From Betaproteobacteria bacterium (GTDB lineage Bacteria; Pseudomonadota; Gammaproteobacteria; Burkholderiales; SG8-39): DNA of 9,776 bases. The notes beneath the pieces are model-generated. The model had not been told where the DNA came from. It saw nothing but the letters and a program-made list of their open reading frames with translations, and searched no databases. Shown here piece by piece: positions 6,212-9,776 of the stretch (its first letter is position 1; the number at the start of each line of letters is the position of its first letter). The stretch covers positions 1 to 9,776 of the forward strand of contig JAABRB010000110.1 in assembly GCA_011391185.1 (NCBI GenBank), given 5' to 3'. The position numbers were made by a program, and so were the translations under genes.

Positions 6212-6799
6212 TTAATTTTTCAATCTGACCATTTGCGCCTCCACGCCGTTCTGCGCGAGCGTCTGGCGAACCCGGTCGATGTCGCCAAGCTGCGCGTACG
6301 GGCCGAGGCGGACCCGGTACCAGGTGCCACGGTCGGGAAGATGTGCCGGCTCCACGCTTGCCTGCATTCCAAGCAGGGCGAGCTTGGCTTTGAGGTTGTC
6401 GGCTTCGGCGGGATTCTGGAAGGAGCCGGCCTGAATGAAATAGGTGTCTTTCGGGAGGGTTCCGGGTTTGCTGCTCGCCTTTGCCGCGGCGTGCAGCTCG
6501 CGCTCGCTCACGGGGACCTCCTGTCCCGGCAGAATCTTGTAGAAATCGAAGCGCGGCCGCTCCGGCGCTTTCGGTACGCCGGGCGCCTGGGCGTCAGCGA
6601 GATTGCCGCCCGCCTTTGCGGGCGCCGCGCGTGCCGCCGGGCGCGTCTTGTCGACGAATGGCGCGGGCGACTTGGTCACGTACACCGCAATCGCGGCGGC
6701 GACCCCGATGCCGAGCAGGAGCCCGACGAAGATCCCGATCAGCGTGCCGCCGATCGAGCGCTTGCGTGCCGGTTTTCCCCGTGGCTTGTAATCCTTCAT
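6212..6799 (-). CDS. SPOR-domain membrane protein (FtsN-like)
   Basis: This 195-residue bitopic inner-membrane protein has a short basic cytoplasmic tail (MKDYKPRGKPARKR), one transmembrane helix at about 17-41, and a Pro/Ala-rich periplasmic linker at about 44-82. A conserved segment FDFYKILPG (84-92) follows, and a C-terminal SPOR domain covers about 117-195 (TYFIQAGSF near its start, WYRVRLGPY near 160-168). SPOR domains bind denuded septal peptidoglycan, so a role at the division site is likely. The gene resembles FtsN in layout but lacks recognisable essential FtsN elements, so I give no symbol. The ATG at 6799 is chosen because the basic tail and membrane helix begin there; upstream codons overlap argS. 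It starts 10 bp after the argS stop with only a poor Shine-Dalgarno sequence, so translational coupling is plausible. Confidence 0.9.
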   Translation of the reverse strand: MKDYKPRGKPARKRSIGGTLIGIFVGLLLGIGVAAAIAVYVTKSPAPFVDKTRPAARAAPAKAGGNLADAQAPGVPKAPERPRFDFYKILPGQEVPVSERELHAAAKASSKPGTLPKDTYFIQAGSFQNPAEADNLKAKLALLGMQASVEPAHLPDRGTWYRVRLGPYAQLGDIDRVRQTLAQNGVEAQMVRLKN

Positions 6800-6809
6800 T
6801 GATGCCCGT

Positions 6810-8456
6810 TCACATTTTCTCCGGGGCGGTGACCCCCAGCAGGCCGAGCCCGTTTCGCAGCACCTGCCGGGTCGCAACGATCAACGCGACGCGCCCCAGG
6901 CGGGTTGGCGTCTCGGGGACGAGGATACGGTCGGAATTATAGTAACTGTGGAATTCACCCGCCAATTCGCGGAGATAGAACGCAATCTGATGCGGCGCGT
7001 ATTCCCGGGCGGCGGTCTCGAGCGCCTCGGGGAAATCACCCAGCCGCTGCATCAGATGCAGCTCGCGGGGCGAGTCGATCGGCGTCAGGTCGGCGCCCGC
7101 GGAATCGCGCGGATCGTCCGGATACTGCGCCTGCCATTGCTCGAGCACCGAGCACACGCGGGCGTGGGCGTACTGAACGTAATAGACCGGATTGTCCTCC
7201 GACTGCGACTTGGCGAGATCCACGTCGAACGCGAATTCGCCATCGGCGCGGCGCGATACGAGAAAGAACCGCACCGCATCGCGGCCGACCTCGTCGATCA
7301 GCTCGCGCAACGTGACATAACTGCCGGCGCGCTTCGAGATTTTCACTTCCTCGCCGCCCTTCATCACCGTAACCATCTTGTGCAGCACATAGTCGGGGTA
7401 TCCCGGCGGGATGCCGATCGACAGGGCCTGCAAACCCGCCCGCACCCGCGTCACCGTGCTGTGATGGTCGGATCCCTGCACATTGACCGCCCGCTTGTAG
7501 CGGCGTTCCCACTTCGTGACGTGATAGGCCACATCCGGCACGAAATAGGTGAATGTGCCGTCGGACTTCCGCATGACGCGGTCCTTGTCGTCCGCGAACT
7601 CGGTGGTCCTCAGCCACAGCGCGCCGTCGCGCTCATAGGCATGCCCGGTGGAAGCGAGCGCCTCGACCACCGCCGCGACTTTCCCGTCGGCGTAGAGCGA
7701 GGACTCGAGGTAGTAGTTGTCGAACGTCACGCCGAACGCGCGCAGGTCCTCGTCCTGCTCGCGCCGGAGCTCCGCGACCGCGAACTTGCGCACCGCCTCG
7801 AGATCTTCGGGGTCGCCGTTCGCCGCAATGTACTTCGCGGCAATCTCGCGAATGTACTCGCCGTGGTAGCCGTCCTCGGGAAACTCCACGGCGTCGCCAC
7901 GGGCTTCGAGCGCGCGGGCCCGCACCGACGCAACCAGGTTGGCGATCTGCTGACCGGCATCGTTGTAGTAGAACTCGCGCGTCACGTCCCAGCCCTGGGA
8001 GGCGAGCATCGTGGCAATCGCTTCGCCGAGCGCGGCTTGCCGCCCGTGTCCGACATGCAGGGGTCCGGTGGGATTTGCGGAGACGAACTCGACGATGACC
8101 TTGTTGCCCATGCCGCGATTGTTCCGGCCGAAGGTTTCGCCGGCGCCCAGGATGGTTCGGACGACGTTCTGATTCGCCTGTGGCCGGAGGTAGATGTTGA
8201 TGAAGCCCGGTCCGGCGACTTCCATGCGCTCCACCCAATCGGAGCTGGGGAGGGCCTCGATCAGCTCCTGGGCGATCTTCTGCGGCGCGCGCTTGAGGAG
8301 GCGAGTGAGCTGCATGGCCGACGCGCACGAAAAATCGCCGTGCGTCGCCTGCTTGGGGCGCTCGAAATCGATGATGGTCGCGGGCTGCTGCGGGGCGACC
8401 TTCGCGAGCGCGGCAGTGAAGAGCTGCGTGAGGTGGGAGCGGATTTCGGCTGACAT
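6810..8456 (-). CDS. argS: Arginyl-tRNA synthetase
   Basis: This 548-residue class I aminoacyl-tRNA synthetase charges tRNA-Arg in the cytoplasm. The N-terminal Add-1 domain occupies about 1-90. The HIGH motif is H134-V-G-H137 in [14 protein letters not shown], the KMSKS-like loop is KISKR at 372-376, and the tRNA-binding DALR domain follows from about 425 ([13 protein letters not shown]) to the end ([10 protein letters not shown]). The protein looks complete and of normal length. The canonical Lys of KMSKS appears in altered form, which is usual in ArgS. The ATG at 8456 gives a standard N-terminus. It is the first gene of a minus-strand run with the SPOR-protein and dsbA genes, and a TATAAT box lies 40 bp upstream. 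Confidence 0.98.
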   Translation of the reverse strand: MSAEIRSHLTQLFTAALAKVAPQQPATIIDFERPKQATHGDFSCASAMQLTRLLKRAPQKIAQELIEALPSSDWVERMEVAGPGFINIYLRPQANQNVVRTILGAGETFGRNNRGMGNKVIVEFVSANPTGPLHVGHGRQAALGEAIATMLASQGWDVTREFYYNDAGQQIANLVASVRARALEARGDAVEFPEDGYHGEYIREIAAKYIAANGDPEDLEAVRKFAVAELRREQDEDLRAFGVTFDNYYLESSLYADGKVAAVVEALASTGHAYERDGALWLRTTEFADDKDRVMRKSDGTFTYFVPDVAYHVTKWERRYKRAVNVQGSDHHSTVTRVRAGLQALSIGIPPGYPDYVLHKMVTVMKGGEEVKISKRAGSYVTLRELIDEVGRDAVRFFLVSRRADGEFAFDVDLAKSQSEDNPVYYVQYAHARVCSVLEQWQAQYPDDPRDSAGADLTPIDSPRELHLMQRLGDFPEALETAAREYAPHQIAFYLRELAGEFHSYYNSDRILVPETPTRLGRVALIVATRQVLRNGLGLLGVTAPEKM

Positions 8457-8467
8457 TGCGGCGGACG

Positions 8468-8496
8468 TTGCGGCCGCTCGCGCGGACTAGCCGCAA
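8468..8496. promoter_or_regulatory. Inverted repeat next to the argS -10 box
   Basis: TTGCGGC (8468-8474) and GCCGCAA (8490-8496) form a perfect 7-bp inverted repeat with a 15-bp spacer. The outer edge touches the TATAAT box, so the repeat covers the predicted start of the argS transcript. It could be an operator or, in part, a leader hairpin. No known site is recognised. Confidence 0.35.
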
Positions 8497-8502
8497 ATTA
8501 TA
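8497..8502 (-). promoter_or_regulatory. Probable -10 box of the argS operon
   Basis: TATAAT on the minus strand is a perfect match to the sigma-70 -10 consensus and lies 40 bp before the argS ATG, in otherwise GC-rich DNA. No good -35 is found 16 to 18 bp upstream, so the promoter may rely on an activator or be weak. Confidence 0.45.
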
Positions 8503-8623
8503 CCGGAGCGCCGGGACGGGCCCGCGCAGGCCTCCCGCCCGTGCCCGGATTTAGGATTGATCATGGAAAATCCGCCCCGGCAGGCTCAGGCTGATTCCGT
8601 TTCCTGCACAGGGTGGAGGAATC

Positions 8624-8974
8624 ATGAGCGACGGGTTTGTCACGGCGGTGATCGGCGTGGCCGCGCTTGCGCTGCTCGGCGGGCTGCTGTGGAAGTTGCG
8701 GGACGCGGGGCGATCCATGACGGCACAAAGCCGACGGGGGCTCATGGCGCGCATGTTGGCGCGCCAAGGCGTGGCCCCGCCGGTAGGGACCACCTACAGC
8801 GCGGAGGCCGCCGCGCATGCGGTCCGGCGCTGTGCGATGTGCCGCGCGGCGGATGAATGCGAGCGATTTCTCGCCACGGGCAACCGCGCAGGCTTCGAGG
8901 CGTTCTGCCCGAACGCGCACTACATCGTTCGGGAGCTTGGCGACGAGCGCGAAGAAAAAGCACCGGCCGGCTGA
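8624..8974 (+). CDS. Small membrane-anchored four-cysteine protein (DUF6455-like)
   Basis: This 116-residue protein of unknown function has one N-terminal membrane helix (about 5-23, rich in Val, Ala and Leu) and a basic linker (24-48). A C-terminal domain carries C70-x2-C73-x5-C79 and C95 in FCPNAHY. The cysteine pattern with FCPNA resembles the DUF6455 group as I remember it; a metal or Fe-S site is possible but unproven. The charge distribution does not settle topology. The start at 8624 is supported by GGAGG (8615-8619) four bases upstream. Start and stop both look normal. It is divergent from argS and convergent with the bactofilin gene, with no obvious operon partner. Confidence 0.85.
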   Translation: MSDGFVTAVIGVAALALLGGLLWKLRDAGRSMTAQSRRGLMARMLARQGVAPPVGTTYSAEAAAHAVRRCAMCRAADECERFLATGNRAGFEAFCPNAHYIVRELGDEREEKAPAG

Positions 8975-8990
8975 ATCAGGTGCCGGCCGG
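8963..8990. terminator. Strong GC hairpin at the 3' end of the four-cysteine protein gene
   Basis: CCGGCCGGC (8963-8971) and GCCGGCCGG (8982-8990) form a perfect 9-bp stem around a 10-base loop that contains the stop codon. No T-run follows, so it may act as a pause site or mRNA 3' stabiliser rather than as a classical terminator. Confidence 0.45.
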
Positions 8991-9020
8991 GCTAGCGGAG
9001 CCAGTAGGAATGCGCAGCAA

Positions 9021-9061
9021 GCGCCCGACCTGCCGGGCGCCTGCAAGGATTGATCAGGCGC
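9021..9061. terminator. Overlapping alternative hairpins between convergent genes
   Basis: Two stems share the segment GGGCGC/GCGCC at 9034-9043. One is GCGCCCG (9021-9027) with CGGGCGC (9034-9040). The other is GCGCCTG (9037-9043) with CAGGCGC (9055-9061), which covers the bactofilin stop codon. They cannot form together. Their place between convergent genes suits bidirectional termination, but no T-run is present. Confidence 0.4.
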
Positions 9062-9629
9062 GCGCGGCGATGGTCGCGTCCCCGGATTTCGGTGCCGTGG
9101 CCAGCATGACTGCCGGCTTGGCCGTGGCAAGCGTGCCCACTTCGCCGGTCAGCTCGCCACCTTCCTCGATCACCACTTTGCCGTAGCGAATTTTTCCCGA
9201 CACCCGTCCGGTCGGATGGATGACGAGCGTCTTGCGCACCGTGAGCTCGCCTTCGAAGCGACCGCGGACTTCGGCGATGTCGACGCTGACCGTGCCGACG
9301 ACCGTGCCGGCCTCCGCGATCTGCATGACCCGCGCGTCGGTCGTGGCCTCGACCCGGCCTTCCACCACGATGGTGTCGCAGTCAGTGATCTCGGCGCTCT
9401 TGAGCGTGATCTCCGGTCCGACGATCAGCCGGCTCTTGCTCGAATCATCGCTCTTGGCCGGGGTCGGACCCTGCGATTTCGTCTCTACCGGATCGAAGCG
9501 GGCGGGTTCGCCGTGGCGCGCCGGCTCGGCAGGCGGGGGCGTGAAGGCTGCCGCGGGCGCGGACGGACGCGATTCCCGGCGCAGACGATCGTCACGATTG
9601 GTGGTGAACAGGCCCTGTCGTTGCAGCAT
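9054..9629 (-). CDS. Bactofilin (polymer-forming cytoskeletal protein)
   Basis: This 191-residue protein belongs to the bactofilin family, whose members self-assemble without nucleotide into filaments at the inner membrane and help place cell-wall or envelope machinery. The N-terminal 66 residues are Pro/Ala/Ser-rich and probably disordered. The bactofilin core at about 67-165 starts SRLIVGPEITLK and continues as short Gly-punctuated beta repeats (CDTIVVEGRVEA, RGRFEGELTV, GRVSGKIRYG) of a right-handed beta-helix. A short Ala/Lys-rich tail follows. The ATG at 9629 has GGAGG (9634-9638) four bases upstream. No M23 peptidase gene, a common bactofilin partner, is present in the window. A sigma-54-like promoter lies upstream, so expression may be conditional. 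Confidence 0.93.
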   Translation of the reverse strand: MLQRQGLFTTNRDDRLRRESRPSAPAAAFTPPPAEPARHGEPARFDPVETKSQGPTPAKSDDSSKSRLIVGPEITLKSAEITDCDTIVVEGRVEATTDARVMQIAEAGTVVGTVSVDIAEVRGRFEGELTVRKTLVIHPTGRVSGKIRYGKVVIEEGGELTGEVGTLATAKPAVMLATAPKSGDATIAARA

Positions 9630-9671
9630 CTTTCCTCCGGCTCATGTTGGCGTTGGCAGGAAGCCCCTTTC

Positions 9672-9687
9672 TGCAAGGGCCGTGCCC
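9672..9687 (-). promoter_or_regulatory. Sigma-54-type (-24/-12) promoter upstream of bactofilin
   Basis: On the minus strand GGGCACG, four bases, then TTGCA match the TGGCACG-N4-TTGCW consensus at all fixed positions but the first. The key GG and GC dinucleotides are 10 bp apart as required. Transcription would start near 9661 and give a leader of about 32 nt. The rest of the upstream edge, 9688-9776, shows no gene and no clear sigma-70 promoter. Confidence 0.5.
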
Positions 9688-9776
9688 GACCGTGACGATT
9701 CGGCGGCCCGCCGCGGATGCCTTTCTGTCCCGCGCGGCACGAGCGTCTCGGCCGCGCTAACGTGGACTTGTCGAAT

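Noticed and set aside
5087..6802. A 571-codon plus-strand open frame
   Set aside because: It runs antisense across the SDR gene, the repeats, dsbA and the SPOR gene, all of which have clear family motifs on the other strand. Its composition is Arg/Gly/Ala-rich, as expected of antisense GC-rich DNA.
6948..8453. A 501-codon plus-strand open frame
   Set aside because: It is antisense to argS, which has intact HIGH and KISKR motifs. It shows no domain of its own.

Overview
The window is high-GC DNA with tightly packed genes. It looks like a chromosomal segment of a betaproteobacterium. The run argS, SPOR-domain protein, dsbA, short-chain dehydrogenase on one strand is an arrangement I associate with Betaproteobacteria, and a class I-type PHA synthase and a bactofilin fit that group. 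Genus cannot be fixed from the sequence alone.

Layout. (1) Positions 1-503 hold the C-terminal third of a poly(3-hydroxyalkanoate) synthase, with the catalytic Asp and His visible. (2) Positions 504-1021 hold no credible gene. They carry a 195-bp hairpin-rich unit present twice in tandem. (3) Positions 1022-3230 are a two-gene plus-strand unit: an enolase-superfamily (mandelate racemase/galactonate dehydratase-like) enzyme and, 7 bp later, a cytosolic type II-like asparaginase. (4) Convergent to it at 3258-4391 is a periplasmic TRAP-transporter substrate-binding protein with its own likely sigma-70 promoter but no membrane subunits nearby. (5) Positions 4541-8456 on the minus strand carry argS, a SPOR-domain membrane protein, dsbA and an SDR oxidoreductase. 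The first three are 10 and 15 bp apart, while 261 bp of repeat DNA separates dsbA from the SDR gene. (6) From 8624 to the right edge are a small membrane-anchored four-cysteine protein (plus strand) and a convergent bactofilin (minus strand). The bactofilin is preceded by a near-perfect sigma-54 promoter match.

How the genes relate. The enolase-superfamily enzyme, the asparaginase and the TRAP binding protein look like an uptake-plus-catabolism set for an unidentified small organic acid or amide. The asparaginase keeps its catalytic residues but appears to have lost two residues that hold the substrate alpha-amino group. ArgS, SPOR protein and DsbA are housekeeping functions (translation, septal/envelope peptidoglycan, periplasmic disulfide formation).

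The most unusual feature is a family of short modular repeats seen at both repeat loci. Each module has a 9-bp CCCCTCC-type hairpin, a T, a 6-3-6 hairpin whose sequence differs between modules while pairing is kept, and then GGGGTGGT. Modules occur in direct and inverted orientation, like a REP/BIME system. I see no CRISPR array, rRNA, tRNA, transposase or phage gene.
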